A stretch of 64,000 nucleotides of DNA from Streptomyces sp. R44 (GCF_041053105.1 NZ_CP163444.1:4402001-4466000); one strand, 5' to 3'. Positions 54,607 through 62,769 are shown, counted from the stretch's first letter. Translations and numbers: made by a program. The notes: generated from the letters alone by a model not told the origin.

Positions 54607-55125
54607 GTGGTGCGCATCGTGCTGGTCCAGGGAGACATCACCGCCGAGGCGGCGGACGCGGTGGTCAACGCCGCGAACTCCTCTCTGCTCGGGGGCGGCG
54701 GGGTCGACGGGGCCATCCACCGCAAGGGTGGTCCGGAGATCCTCGCCGCCTGCCAGGAGCTGCGCCGCTCGCACTACGGCAAGGGCCTGCCGACCGGGCA
54801 GGCCGTGGCGACCACGGCGGGGCGGCTGCCCGCCCGGCATGTGATCCACACGGTCGGGCCGGTCTGGTCGCGGGACGAGGACCGCTCGGAGCTGCTGGCC
54901 TCCTGCTACCGCGAATCGCTGCGGGTCGCCGACGAGTCGGGGGACCGTACGGTCGCGTTCCCGGCCATCTCGACCGGGATCTACGGCTGGCCGATGGCGG
55001 ACGGCGCCCGGATCGCGGTGGAGACGGTGCGGGCGGCCCGTACGGAGGTCGAGGAGGTCCGCTTCGTGCTCTTCGACGCGGTGGCGTACGGGGCGTTCGA
55101 AGCGGCCTTGGGAGAGGCCTCGTAG
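54607..55125 (+). CDS. Macro-domain protein, O-acetyl-ADP-ribose deacetylase type
   Basis: This 172-residue single-macro-domain protein binds ADP-ribose. Signature segments are VLVQGDITAEAADAVVNAANSS, LLGGGGVDGAIHRKGG and VAFPAISTGIYGWPM. It aligns with the YmdB/MacroD class, which deacetylates O-acetyl-ADP-ribose, removes mono-ADP-ribose from protein or processes ADP-ribose phosphates. GTG 54607 or GTG 54610 starts translation, preceded by AGGAAGGG. It is a single gene. Its chemistry links with KptA at 20.2 kb, which releases an ADP-ribose cyclic phosphate. Confidence 0.92.
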   Translation: MVRIVLVQGDITAEAADAVVNAANSSLLGGGGVDGAIHRKGGPEILAACQELRRSHYGKGLPTGQAVATTAGRLPARHVIHTVGPVWSRDEDRSELLASCYRESLRVADESGDRTVAFPAISTGIYGWPMADGARIAVETVRAARTEVEEVRFVLFDAVAYGAFEAALGEAS

Positions 55126-55531
55126 CGTCGAACACCTTGTCCCTGTTGGATTTTCTCTTCGATTTCTGCGGGGTGGGGACGCGCCGTGGCGTCCTTCCGG
55201 GAGAAGGATCGGCGGAAAATCTGCCGGAACGCTTCCTCCCTTGCCGCGCACCGGCCCTGCCGCCCCCGCACCGCGCGCGGGCCCCTCCACCCGTGTGAGC
55301 TGGGACTTTCTTCGTACTGCCGGGGTTTATCGGCTTGTCCTCACGCTTGCGGGGGAATCGGCCGCTCCGGGGTGGTTCGCCGGGGATTCGGTGGGCAACT
55401 CTGGATTCGCGACGTCGAGCACGACGACCGAGGCGGTCGGCCAACTGCCTTGGACATGGCCGTACTTCAGAGCAGTTCCATAGAGCAGTTCCGTGCACCA
55501 GCAGCAGCTTTCAGTTCCCGGAGGAACAGAC
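55126..55531. other. 406-base non-coding leader region
   Basis: It contains a 6-bp hairpin GGACGC/GCGTCC (55177-55194), possibly ending the macro-domain transcript. An 11-bp direct repeat AGAGCAGTTCC (55469-55479, 55482-55492) lies shortly before the secreted-protein gene. No gene is seen. Confidence 0.5.
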
Positions 55532-55837
55532 ATGGCAAGCATCCGTACCGCCCGCATCCTCGCCGCCGCCGCCGCCCTGCCCCTCGCCGCCGCGCTCTTC
55601 ACCGGGGTGGCCCAGGCCGACAACGGAGGTTTCGCGGACGACGGATCGAACACGAGCGTCGCCACGATCATCGGCAGCGGCGTGGGCGGGGCCAACCTCG
55701 GCAACTCGACCACGACGCAGCAGGTCGCGACCGGTTCCGGTGCCTCCAACCAGAACAACACCGCGAGCGTGAACGGCTCCGCCTTCACGCACATCGACCA
55801 GGACAACAACGTGGTGAACTTCCACCCGTGGTGGTGA
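55532..55837 (+). CDS. Small secreted Asn/Thr/Ser-rich protein
   Basis: This 101-residue protein has a clear Sec signal peptide (ARILAAAAALPLAAALFTGVAQA, cleavage near residue 29). The 72-residue mature part is rich in Asn, Ser, Thr and Gly (GANLGNSTTTQQVATGSG, then SNQNNTASVNGSAF). It has no Cys and ends HPWW. The composition recalls small aerial-hypha surface proteins such as rodlins or short chaplins, but the diagnostic motifs of those families are absent. ATG 55532 has a perfect GGAGGA site. The long leader suggests regulated expression. Confidence 0.75.
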   Translation: MASIRTARILAAAAALPLAAALFTGVAQADNGGFADDGSNTSVATIIGSGVGGANLGNSTTTQQVATGSGASNQNNTASVNGSAFTHIDQDNNVVNFHPWW

Positions 55838-55977
55838 CCGGCAGTGCGGACTCCGGCCCGACGGGGGGCGTGACCGTGGTGTGAACGACGGCCTGTGCGC
55901 CGGTACTTCGGTACCGGCGGGCGGGCCGTCGCGTTTTTGCGCGCGGGCGCGTGCGCGGCCCGGGGGCGTCCTCGACC

Positions 55978-56011
55978 TTGACAGGCGCACGGAATCTGAC
56001 GGACAGTCAGA
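55978..56011 (+). promoter_or_regulatory. Promoter and overlapping operator of the igr-like operon
   Basis: A consensus -35 TTGACA is at 55978-55983; a -10-like GACAGT lies 18 bases on, at 56002-56007. The perfect inverted repeat TCTGACGGACAGTCAGA (55995-56011; 6-bp arms, 5-base centre) covers the presumed -10. The arrangement fits repression by a TetR-type regulator of acyl-CoA catabolism. Confidence 0.6.
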
Positions 56012-56043
56012 AACCTCAGTCGTCCCACCGGGAGGCCGTCGCC

Positions 56044-57210
56044 GTGCACCTCGCCCCGACCGAGCGGCAGCTGCGGCTGCGCGCCGAACTCCGCGCGTAC
56101 TTCAGGGACCTGATGCCCGACGGCCCACCGCCCGCCACCGACACGGCCGCCCAGCGGCGGCTGCTGCGCCGGATCGGCGCCGACGGGCTGCTCGGTCTCG
56201 GCTGGCCCGAGGAGTACGGAGGGCAGGGCCGCGGCCCCGACGAGCAGTTCGTCTTCTTCGACGAGGCGTACCGCGCCGGCGCCCCCGTCTCGATGGTCAC
56301 CCTCAACACCGTCGGACCCACGCTCATGGCGTACGGGACCGAGGAGCAGAAGGCCTTCTTCCTGCCCCGGATCCTGCGCGGCGAGGCCGTCTTCGCCATC
56401 GGCTACAGCGAGCCCGAGGCCGGGACCGACCTCGCCTCCCTGCGCACCCGGGCCGTGCGCGACGGGGACTCCTGGCGCATCGACGGGCAGAAGATCTTCA
56501 CCTCGAACGCCCAGAACGCCGACTGGATCTGGCTCGCCTGCCGCACCGACCCCGACGCGGCCCCGCACCGCGGCATCTCCATCGTCCTCGTCCCCACCGA
56601 CTCCCCCGGCTTCTCCTGGACCCCGATCGAGACGGTGGGCGGGCTGACGACGACCGCCACGTACTACGACGGGATACGGGTCCCCGCCGGCAACCTCGTC
56701 GGGCCCGAGCACGGCGGCTGGGGCCTCATCACCAGCCAGCTCAACCACGAACGGGTCGCGCTGGCCGCGATCGGCATGCAGGCCGAGGACTTCTTCGCGG
56801 CCGTCCTCGACCGGGCGCGTACCCCCGATCCGGTGACGGGCAGGCGTCGCATCGACGAGCCGTGGATCCGGATCCGGGCCGCCGAAGCGCATGCCCGGCT
56901 GGCCGCGACACGCCTTCTGAACTGGCGCCTGGTCGGTGACGTGGGGGCCGGCCGGCTGGCCCCGGGGGACGCGAGCGGCGTGAAGTTCGCGGGCACCGAA
57001 TCGGCGGTGGAGGTGTACCGCATCTGTCAGGAGATCGCGGGCGGGCCGGGAACGGTGCGAGCGGGATCGCCGGGGGAGTTCGACGGCGGTGAGCTGGAGC
57101 GCATGAACCGGGCCGCGCAGATCAACACCTTCGGGGGAGGAGTGAGCGAGGTGCAGCGCGAGATCGTCGCGAGGATGCGGCTCGGCATGAAGGCGAGGGG
57201 CAGGCGATGA
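56044..57210 (+). CDS. Acyl-CoA dehydrogenase, ChsE2/FadE29-like
   Basis: This 388-residue flavoprotein resembles M. tuberculosis FadE29 (ChsE2) along its length: LTPEQ-like start TERQLRLRAELRAYFRDLMP, LGWPEEYGGQGRGPDEQ, FAIGYSEPEAGTDLASLRTRAVRDGD, KIFTSNAQNADWIWLACRTDP, LITSQLNHERVAL and NTFGGGVSEVQREI. ChsE2 forms a heterotetramer with ChsE1 and contributes FAD contacts and the catalytic base, probably the Glu of NHER here. The pair desaturates a three-carbon steroid side-chain CoA ester. GTG 56044 has GGAGG 8 bases upstream. It is the first gene of five coupled genes. Confidence 0.9.
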   Translation: MHLAPTERQLRLRAELRAYFRDLMPDGPPPATDTAAQRRLLRRIGADGLLGLGWPEEYGGQGRGPDEQFVFFDEAYRAGAPVSMVTLNTVGPTLMAYGTEEQKAFFLPRILRGEAVFAIGYSEPEAGTDLASLRTRAVRDGDSWRIDGQKIFTSNAQNADWIWLACRTDPDAAPHRGISIVLVPTDSPGFSWTPIETVGGLTTTATYYDGIRVPAGNLVGPEHGGWGLITSQLNHERVALAAIGMQAEDFFAAVLDRARTPDPVTGRRRIDEPWIRIRAAEAHARLAATRLLNWRLVGDVGAGRLAPGDASGVKFAGTESAVEVYRICQEIAGGPGTVRAGSPGEFDGGELERMNRAAQINTFGGGVSEVQREIVARMRLGMKARGRR

Positions 57211-58139
57211 GCGGTACGGAGCGGACGGCGGAGGACGCGCTGTACGAGCGCCTCGCCGCGTACGAGGGCCGGCCCGCCGCCGTCGGGGGCACCGGGAAGG
57301 ACCCGGTCAACCTGCCCATGATCAGGCACTGGTGCGAGGCGATGGGGGACACCCACCCCGCCTACGCGGGGCCGGACGCCGTCGCGCCCCCCACCATGCT
57401 CCAGGCGTGGACGATGGGCGGACTCTCCGGGCACACGGACCGGTCGGCGGCGTACGAGGAGCTGTTCGCCCTCCTCGACGGCGCCGGATACACCTCGGTC
57501 GTCGCGACCGACTGCGAGCAGGAGTACCTGCGGCCGCTCCGCCCGGGCGAGGAGATCGGCTTCGACACCGTCATCGAGTCCGTGTCGGCGCGCAAGACCA
57601 CGAAGCTCGGCACCGGGTACTTCGTGACGACGCGGACGGACGTCCGCGCGGACGGCGAACTCGCGGGCACCCACCGCTTCCGCATCCTCAAGTACGCGCC
57701 CGCCGGCCGGCCGTCCCGGGAGCCGCGGAAGCCCCCGGCCCGGCGGCCCAGGCCCGTGGTCAACCGGGACAACGCCGGCTTCTGGGAGGGCGTGGCCGCG
57801 CACCGGCTGCTGATCCAGCGCTGCGGCGACTGCGCGAGCCTGCGCCTCCCCTGGCTGCCCGGGTGCGCCGACTGCGGCTCGCGGGAGTGGGACACGGTCG
57901 AGGCGAGCGGGGCCGGGACGGTCTTCTCGTACGTGGTGATGCACCACCCGTCCTTCCCGGCTTTCGATCCCCCTTACGCAGTGGGACTGATCGAACTCGC
58001 CGAGGGCGTACGCATGATCAGCAACGTGGTGGGCGTGCCGTACGACAAGGTGCGGATCGGAATGCCGGTGCGGCTCGAGTTCCAGCGGGTCGACGAGGAG
58101 CTGGAGCTTCCCGTCTTCCGCGCGGGAGGGGAGGACTGA
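57207..58139 (+). CDS. ChsH2-like protein: MaoC-type hydratase plus DUF35 OB-fold
   Basis: This 310-residue fusion has an N-terminal hot-dog domain (about 20-170, VNLPMIRHWCEAMGDTHPAY and VAPPTMLQAWTMGGLSG). The C-terminal DUF35 has a zinc ribbon CGDCAS...CADCG followed by an OB fold (GTVFSYVVMHHPSFPAF). This exact domain order is that of M. tuberculosis Rv3542c (ChsH2): the hot-dog half pairs with ChsH1 for enoyl-CoA hydration, and the DUF35 half pairs with Ltp2 for the aldol cleavage. ATG 57207 overlaps the upstream stop (ATGA). Confidence 0.9.
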   Translation: MSGTERTAEDALYERLAAYEGRPAAVGGTGKDPVNLPMIRHWCEAMGDTHPAYAGPDAVAPPTMLQAWTMGGLSGHTDRSAAYEELFALLDGAGYTSVVATDCEQEYLRPLRPGEEIGFDTVIESVSARKTTKLGTGYFVTTRTDVRADGELAGTHRFRILKYAPAGRPSREPRKPPARRPRPVVNRDNAGFWEGVAAHRLLIQRCGDCASLRLPWLPGCADCGSREWDTVEASGAGTVFSYVVMHHPSFPAFDPPYAVGLIELAEGVRMISNVVGVPYDKVRIGMPVRLEFQRVDEELELPVFRAGGED

Positions 58140-58140
58140 C

Positions 58141-59169
58141 ATGGACTTCACCCCCACCGAGGAGCAGGAGGCCGCCCGGGAGCTCGCCGGGCGGATCTTC
58201 GCCGACCTCGCGACCCACGAGCGGCTCCGGGCAGCCGGTACCGGCACGGACGCCGAGCTCTGGAAGGCGCTCTGCGCGGCCGGACTCCCCGGCGCCGTCG
58301 AGGAGACCGGCCTGCTCGGCCTGGTCCTCCTCCTGGAGGAGCAGGGCCGCAGGACGGCGCAGGTGCCGTTCGCCGCGAGCTGTGCGTACGGGATCCTCGC
58401 CGTCGGCCGGCACGGTACGGAGGAGCAGCGCGCCCGGCTCCTGCCCGGCCTCCGCGACGGGACGACGGTGATGACGGGGGCGCTCCCGGCACCGGGCACG
58501 GTCACGTCGGGTCCAGGGGGACTGAGCGGCGTCGTCGACTGGGTGCCGTGGCTCAGGGACGCCACCCACGTCCTCGTACCGGACGAGGACCGCGCCCTGT
58601 GGCTGGTCCGCGCCGAGGACGCGGCCGCCGTCGAGGCCGTCGAGCTCACCGCGCCCTGGGCCGCCGCCCGGCTCGTCCTCGACGGGACACCGGGGGAGCG
58701 GCTCGGCGGCACCGGGGCCCACGACGACGTGCTCGCCGCCGCGCGGACCGCCTTCGCCGGGCTCCAGGTCGGAGTGTGCGCCGGGTCCCTCGCGAGGGCC
58801 GTGGAGTACACCTCCGTACGGGAGCAGTTCGGGCGGCCGCTCTCGACCCACCAGGCGGTGCAACTGCGGGCCGCCGACGCCCATATGGACACCGAGGCCA
58901 TCCGGGTCACCGCCTACGAGGCCGCCTGGCGCTTCGACGAGGGGCTCGACGCCACCGGGGCGGCGCTCACCGCGGCCTGGTGGGCCTCCGAGGCGGGCAA
59001 GCGGGTCGTGCACGCCGGACAGCATCTGCACGGCGGGATGGGCGCGGACCTCGACCACCCCGTCCACCGGCACTTCCTGTGGGGCCGGCAGCTCGACGCC
59101 TACCTGGGCTGCGGCACCGAACTCCTCGCCGAACTCGGCGACCTGCTCGCGGAGGGGGACCTGTCATGA
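58141..59169 (+). CDS. Acyl-CoA dehydrogenase, ChsE1/FadE28-like
   Basis: This 342-residue acyl-CoA dehydrogenase-like subunit resembles M. tuberculosis FadE28 (ChsE1): MDFTPTEEQEAARELAG start, GLLGLVLLLEEQGRRTAQVPFAAS, a shortened middle domain, VREQFGRPLSTHQAVQLRAADAHMDTEAIR and HLHGGMGADLDHPVHRHF. In the heterotetramer this subunit lacks a functional catalytic base and completes the FAD site. It begins one base after the ChsH2-like gene and overlaps the next. Confidence 0.9.
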   Translation: MDFTPTEEQEAARELAGRIFADLATHERLRAAGTGTDAELWKALCAAGLPGAVEETGLLGLVLLLEEQGRRTAQVPFAASCAYGILAVGRHGTEEQRARLLPGLRDGTTVMTGALPAPGTVTSGPGGLSGVVDWVPWLRDATHVLVPDEDRALWLVRAEDAAAVEAVELTAPWAAARLVLDGTPGERLGGTGAHDDVLAAARTAFAGLQVGVCAGSLARAVEYTSVREQFGRPLSTHQAVQLRAADAHMDTEAIRVTAYEAAWRFDEGLDATGAALTAAWWASEAGKRVVHAGQHLHGGMGADLDHPVHRHFLWGRQLDAYLGCGTELLAELGDLLAEGDLS

Positions 59170-59558
59170 GCCCGGTGAAGCCCGGTGACGCACTGCCGCC
59201 GCTGCGGATCCCGATCACCCGCACCCTGATCGTCGCCGGGGCCCTCGCCTCACGCGACTACCAGGACGTGCACCACGACGCCGAGCTGGCCCGCGAGAAG
59301 GGCTCTCCGGACATCTTCATGAACATCCTCACGACCAACGGGCTCGTCGGCCGGTACGTCACCGACCACTTCGGTCCCCGGTCCGTCCTCCGCGGAGTCG
59401 CCATCCGCCTCGGCGCCCCCAACCACCCCGGAGACACCATGGTCCTGACCGGGACCGTCACCGAGGTGGACGGGGACACGGCGCGCGTCCGGGTCGTCGG
59501 CGCCAACGGGCTCGGACACCACGTCACCGGCACGGTCACCGTGGAGGTGACCCGATGA
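59166..59558 (+). CDS. ChsH1-like MaoC-type enoyl-CoA hydratase subunit
   Basis: This 130-residue single hot-dog protein carries the hydratase motif SRDYQDVHHDAELA, with the Asp and His expected to activate water as in ChsH1. The hydrophobic core segment is NILTTNGLVGRYVTDHFGP. It should form the hydratase with the hot-dog half of the ChsH2-like protein. Both flanks overlap (ATGA at 59166 and 59555), so stoichiometric synthesis with its partners is likely. Confidence 0.9.
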   Translation: MSPVKPGDALPPLRIPITRTLIVAGALASRDYQDVHHDAELAREKGSPDIFMNILTTNGLVGRYVTDHFGPRSVLRGVAIRLGAPNHPGDTMVLTGTVTEVDGDTARVRVVGANGLGHHVTGTVTVEVTR

Positions 59559-60721
59559 GCGTCCGCGGCAGGGACACGCTCGGCGGGCGGGCCGCCGTCG
59601 TCGGCATCGGGGCGACCGAGTTCTCCAAGGACTCGGGCCGCAGCGAACTCTCCCTCGCCGTCGAGGCCGTGCGCGCGGCCCTCGACGACGCCGGGCTCAC
59701 CCCCGCCGACGTCGACGGCCTGGTCACCTTCACCATGGACACCAACCCCGAGATCACCGTCGCCCAGGCGTCCGGCATCGGCGAGCTGTCCTTCTTCTCC
59801 CGCGTCCACTACGGAGGCGGCGCCGCCTGCGCCACCGTGCAGCAGGCCGCGCTCGCCGTCGCCGCCGGGGTCGCCGAGGTCGTCGTCTGCTACCGGGCGT
59901 TCAACGAGCGCTCGGGGCGCCGCTTCGGCTCCGGGGTCACGCAGCGCGAGCCCTCCGCCGAGGGCGCCGCGCTCGGCTGGCAGCTGCCCTTCGGGCTGCT
60001 CACCCCGGCCTCCTGGGTCGCCATGGCCGCCCAGCGGTACCTGCACACCTACGGGCTGACCCCGGACGCCTTCGGGCACGTGGCGGTGACGGACCGGCGG
60101 TACGCGGCGACCAACCCCGCCGCGTACTTCCACGGGAAGCCGATCACCCTCGCCGACCACGCCGCCTCGCGCTGGATCGTCGAGCCGCTCCGGCTCCTCG
60201 ACTGCTGCCAGGAGACCGACGGCGGCCAGGCGATCGTCGTCACCTCCGTCGAGCGCGCCCGCGACCTGCCGCGCCCGCCCGCCGTGATCCTCGCCGCGGC
60301 CCAGGGCGCCGGCCGGAAACAGGAGGCCATGACCAGCTTCTACCGGGACGAGCTGACCGGGCTGCCGGAGATGGGGGTGGTGGCCCGGCAGCTCTGGCGG
60401 ACGTCCGGGCTCGCGCCCTCCGACATCGACGTGGGCATCCTCTACGACCACTTCACCCCGTTCGTGCTGATGCAGCTGGAGGAGTTCGGCTTCTGCGGGC
60501 CGGGGGAGGCCGCCGACTTCGTCGCGGCCGACGCGCTCCCGCTGAACACCCACGGGGGGCAGCTCGGCGAGGCCTACCTCCACGGGATGAACGGGATAGC
60601 GGAGGCGGTGCGGCAGATCCGCGGCACCTCGGTGAACCAGACACCCGGCGCGGCCCGGACCCTGGTCACGGCGGGCACGGGGGTTCCCACGTCCGGGTTG
60701 ATCCTGGGCACGGACGGCTGA
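59555..60721 (+). CDS. Ltp2-like retro-aldolase (thiolase-fold lipid-transfer protein)
   Basis: This 388-residue thiolase-superfamily protein is of the SCP-x/Ltp2 subgroup: AAVVGIGATEFSKDSGRSEL, YGGGAACATVQQAALAVAAGVAEVVVCYRAFNERSGRR, GILYDHFTPFVLMQLEEFGFC and NTHGGQLGEAYLHGMNGIAEAVRQ. Ltp2 uses tyrosines rather than cysteines to cleave the hydroxylated side chain, releasing propionyl-CoA. Candidate tyrosines here are in ILYDHF and EAYLHG. It needs the DUF35 half of the ChsH2 partner. It is the last gene of the operon. Confidence 0.9.
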   Translation: MSVRGRDTLGGRAAVVGIGATEFSKDSGRSELSLAVEAVRAALDDAGLTPADVDGLVTFTMDTNPEITVAQASGIGELSFFSRVHYGGGAACATVQQAALAVAAGVAEVVVCYRAFNERSGRRFGSGVTQREPSAEGAALGWQLPFGLLTPASWVAMAAQRYLHTYGLTPDAFGHVAVTDRRYAATNPAAYFHGKPITLADHAASRWIVEPLRLLDCCQETDGGQAIVVTSVERARDLPRPPAVILAAAQGAGRKQEAMTSFYRDELTGLPEMGVVARQLWRTSGLAPSDIDVGILYDHFTPFVLMQLEEFGFCGPGEAADFVAADALPLNTHGGQLGEAYLHGMNGIAEAVRQIRGTSVNQTPGAARTLVTAGTGVPTSGLILGTDG

Positions 60722-60773
60722 GGCGACGGCCTGAGCGGTGGCCGGGCGGGGCGGGTGGATCTTCACTCGCGCC

Positions 60774-61901
60774 ATGAGCACTCGTACGCCGCCCGCATCC
60801 GAAGCCGCCCCCACGCACGTCCCGGCCCCGCCGTCGGTACCGGTCCGCCCACGCTCCACGCCGCCTCCCGGGGCGCGGACCGTGATCGCGGCGGTGCTGG
60901 TGGCGCTGGCCGGGACGACCCTCCTCCACACCCCGCCCGCGGCCACGGCGAGAGCGGAACGCCCACCCGCAACGACGACACCCGACACCACCGCGGTCCT
61001 CGCCGCCCCCGGGCCCGAGGCCGGCAGGGGCTCCGCCACCGCGCCGCGCGCCCTCGCCGCTCAGGCCGCTCCCGGCGCGCCCGCCCCGGCGGCTCCCGCG
61101 GCCCCCGCCCTGGCCGGCGCGCCCGTGCGGTTCGCGGGCAAGGCGTTCGACACCTGTGAGGCGCCGTCCCTCACCGTGATGAAGGCCTGGCGGGGGTCGC
61201 CGTACGGGGCCGTCGGGATCTACTTCGGCGGGCGCGGGCGGGGCTGCCCCGTACAGAAGGAGCTGACCCCCGCCTGGGTCGCCTCCGCCCACGCCATGGG
61301 CTGGCGGCTGCTGCCGCTCTTCGTCGGCTCCCAGGCCCCGTGCGTGGACTCCCTCGCCAAGCGCCGCTTCGCCATCGGCAGCGCGCCCGCGACCCAGGGC
61401 ACCAAGGAGGGCGGCGACGCGGTACGGGCCGCGAAGGCCCTCGGGATCGGTACGAGCAGCCCGCTCTACCTCGACATCGAGGCCTACCGGCGGGGCGACG
61501 CGAGCTGCGCCGCGACCACCCTCGCCTTCGTCCGCGCCTGGAACCGGGAGGTGCGGCGGCTCGGCTACCTCCCCGGCTTCTACAGCAGCGCCGACACGGG
61601 GGTGCGGGACATGGAGACGCAGCGGAGGGCGGGGACGAAGGACCTGCCGGACGTGATGTGGTTCGCGCGCTGGCGGGGCCAGCCGGCGCTGCTCACCGAG
61701 TCGGTGCTGCACCCGGACGCCTGGACGCCGCACGCCCGGATCCACCAGTACGCGGGGAACGTCACCGAGACGTACGGCGGGCGCACCCTCGCGATCGACC
61801 GCAACGCGATGGACGCACCGGTCGCCCGCGTCACCGCCCCCGCCAGGTTCACCACCCGCGTCCCCGTCCCCCTGTCCTTCGTCGCGGGTGGACGCCCCTG
61901 A
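60774..61901 (+). CDS. DUF1906 glycoside-hydrolase-like secreted protein
   Basis: This 375-residue exported protein has a Pro/Ala-rich N-terminus, a hydrophobic export helix (TVIAAVLVALAGTTLLHTPPAATA) and a low-complexity linker to about residue 120. A TIM-barrel domain of the Rv2525c/DUF1906 type follows: FAGKAFDTCEAPSLTVMKAWRGSPYGAVGIYFGG, WRLLPLFVGSQAPC, LYLDIEAYRRGDASC, YLPGFYSSADTG and HQYAGNVTETYGGRTLAIDRN. Acidic residues in DIEAY and AIDRN sit where GH25-like hydrolases have catalytic residues. The role is probably in cell-wall or glycan turnover. The frame is open from GTG 60738; ATG 60774 is my choice. Confidence 0.82.
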   Translation: MSTRTPPASEAAPTHVPAPPSVPVRPRSTPPPGARTVIAAVLVALAGTTLLHTPPAATARAERPPATTTPDTTAVLAAPGPEAGRGSATAPRALAAQAAPGAPAPAAPAAPALAGAPVRFAGKAFDTCEAPSLTVMKAWRGSPYGAVGIYFGGRGRGCPVQKELTPAWVASAHAMGWRLLPLFVGSQAPCVDSLAKRRFAIGSAPATQGTKEGGDAVRAAKALGIGTSSPLYLDIEAYRRGDASCAATTLAFVRAWNREVRRLGYLPGFYSSADTGVRDMETQRRAGTKDLPDVMWFARWRGQPALLTESVLHPDAWTPHARIHQYAGNVTETYGGRTLAIDRNAMDAPVARVTAPARFTTRVPVPLSFVAGGRP

Positions 61902-62085
61902 GGAGGACCGCCGCGCCCGGTGACCCTGCCGGGGAGGGCCTTCGACGCCCCTGACCCTGAGCCGGGTGACCCCGGGCCTCCACCCAGAGGAGGTGGAGCC
62001 ATCCCCACCCCTACAACCTGAGGCGGACGGCGGGTCGGGACCTGGGGCCGATCCGCCGGGTCCCGTGCCCTCCTAGCGTGGAGTC

Positions 62086-62631
62086 ATGACTCCGCCACCC
62101 TCTGGCCCCGTCTGCGCCGGTGCCTCGCAGTACGCGTCGTACCCGACCTTCACCTCGTACGTGCGGGCGCGTGGACCCGTGCTCCTGCGCACCGCGCGCT
62201 CCCTCACCGCCAACCCCTCGGACGCGGAGGACCTCCTCCAGACCGCGCTCGCCAAGACCTTCATGGCCTGGGAGCGCATCGAGGACCACCGCGCCCTGGA
62301 CGGCTACGTCCGCCGCGCGCTGCTGAACACCCGTACGTCGCAGTGGCGCAAGCGCAAGGTCGACGAGTTCGCCTGCGAGGAGCTGCCCGAGCCCGCCGGT
62401 CTCCCGGAGCCGGACCCGGCCGAGCGGCAGGTGCTGCACGACGCGATGTGGCGCGCGATCCTGAAGCTGCCGGAGCGGCAGCGCCAGATGGTGGTCCTGC
62501 GGTACTACGAGGACCTCAGCGAGGCCCAGACGGCCGAGGTGCTCGGGGTGTCGGTCGGCACGGTCAAGAGCGCGGTGTCCCGGGCGCTCGGCAAGCTCCG
62601 CGAGGACCCGGAGCTGACGCCCGTACGGTAG
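62086..62631 (+). CDS. SigE-family ECF RNA polymerase sigma factor
   Basis: This 181-residue sigma-70 factor contains only regions 2 and 4. Region 2 covers FTSYVRARGPVLLRTARSLTANPSDAEDLLQTALAKTFMAWERI; region 4 covers LPERQRQMVVLRYYEDLSEAQTAEVLGVSVGTVKSAVSRALGKLRE with its helix-turn-helix. The acidic linker (ELPEPAGLPEPDP) is common in the SigE-like group. No anti-sigma gene is adjacent. The start ATG follows a short spacer after the DUF1906 gene; an alternative downstream start is unlikely because region 2 begins soon after. Confidence 0.92.
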   Translation: MTPPPSGPVCAGASQYASYPTFTSYVRARGPVLLRTARSLTANPSDAEDLLQTALAKTFMAWERIEDHRALDGYVRRALLNTRTSQWRKRKVDEFACEELPEPAGLPEPDPAERQVLHDAMWRAILKLPERQRQMVVLRYYEDLSEAQTAEVLGVSVGTVKSAVSRALGKLREDPELTPVR

Positions 62632-62657
62632 CCGCGGAAGGACGACAGACCACTTCC

Positions 62658-62673
62658 GCCAGTAATCACTGGC
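62658..62673. promoter_or_regulatory. Inverted repeat GCCAGTAATCACTGGC
   Basis: A 6-bp perfect inverted repeat with a 4-base centre, about 100 bases upstream of the acyl-CoA ligase gene. It could be an operator, or a weak terminator of the sigma-factor gene. Confidence 0.35.
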
Positions 62674-62696
62674 AATTTACGTACTCTCGGGTAGTG

Positions 62697-62714
62697 ACAT
62701 ACCGCGCGGTACGT
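62697..62714. promoter_or_regulatory. Palindromic candidate operator upstream of the acyl-CoA ligase
   Basis: TACCGCGCGGTA (62700-62711) is a perfect 12-bp palindrome, extendable to 18 bases with one mismatched pair. It lies 56 bases before the ligase start, where a TetR-type fatty-acid regulator could act. Confidence 0.5.
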
Positions 62715-62769
62715 GCGCAGAATCTCCACACCCCATCTGCCCACGTAGCGCCCACCGGGAGGACGCCCC

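Noticed and set aside
54270..55125. Toxin-antitoxin or DarTG-like pair of the MT0933-like protein and macro-domain protein
   Set aside because: A strong terminator separates them. There is no DarT-type ADP-ribosyltransferase, and the macro protein fits the stand-alone deacetylase class.
56044..60721. Ordinary fatty-acid beta-oxidation operon
   Set aside because: The shortened partner dehydrogenase, the hot-dog/DUF35 fusion and a tyrosine-type thiolase-fold protein together are specific to the igr-type set. No 3-hydroxyacyl-CoA dehydrogenase or classical thiolase is present.
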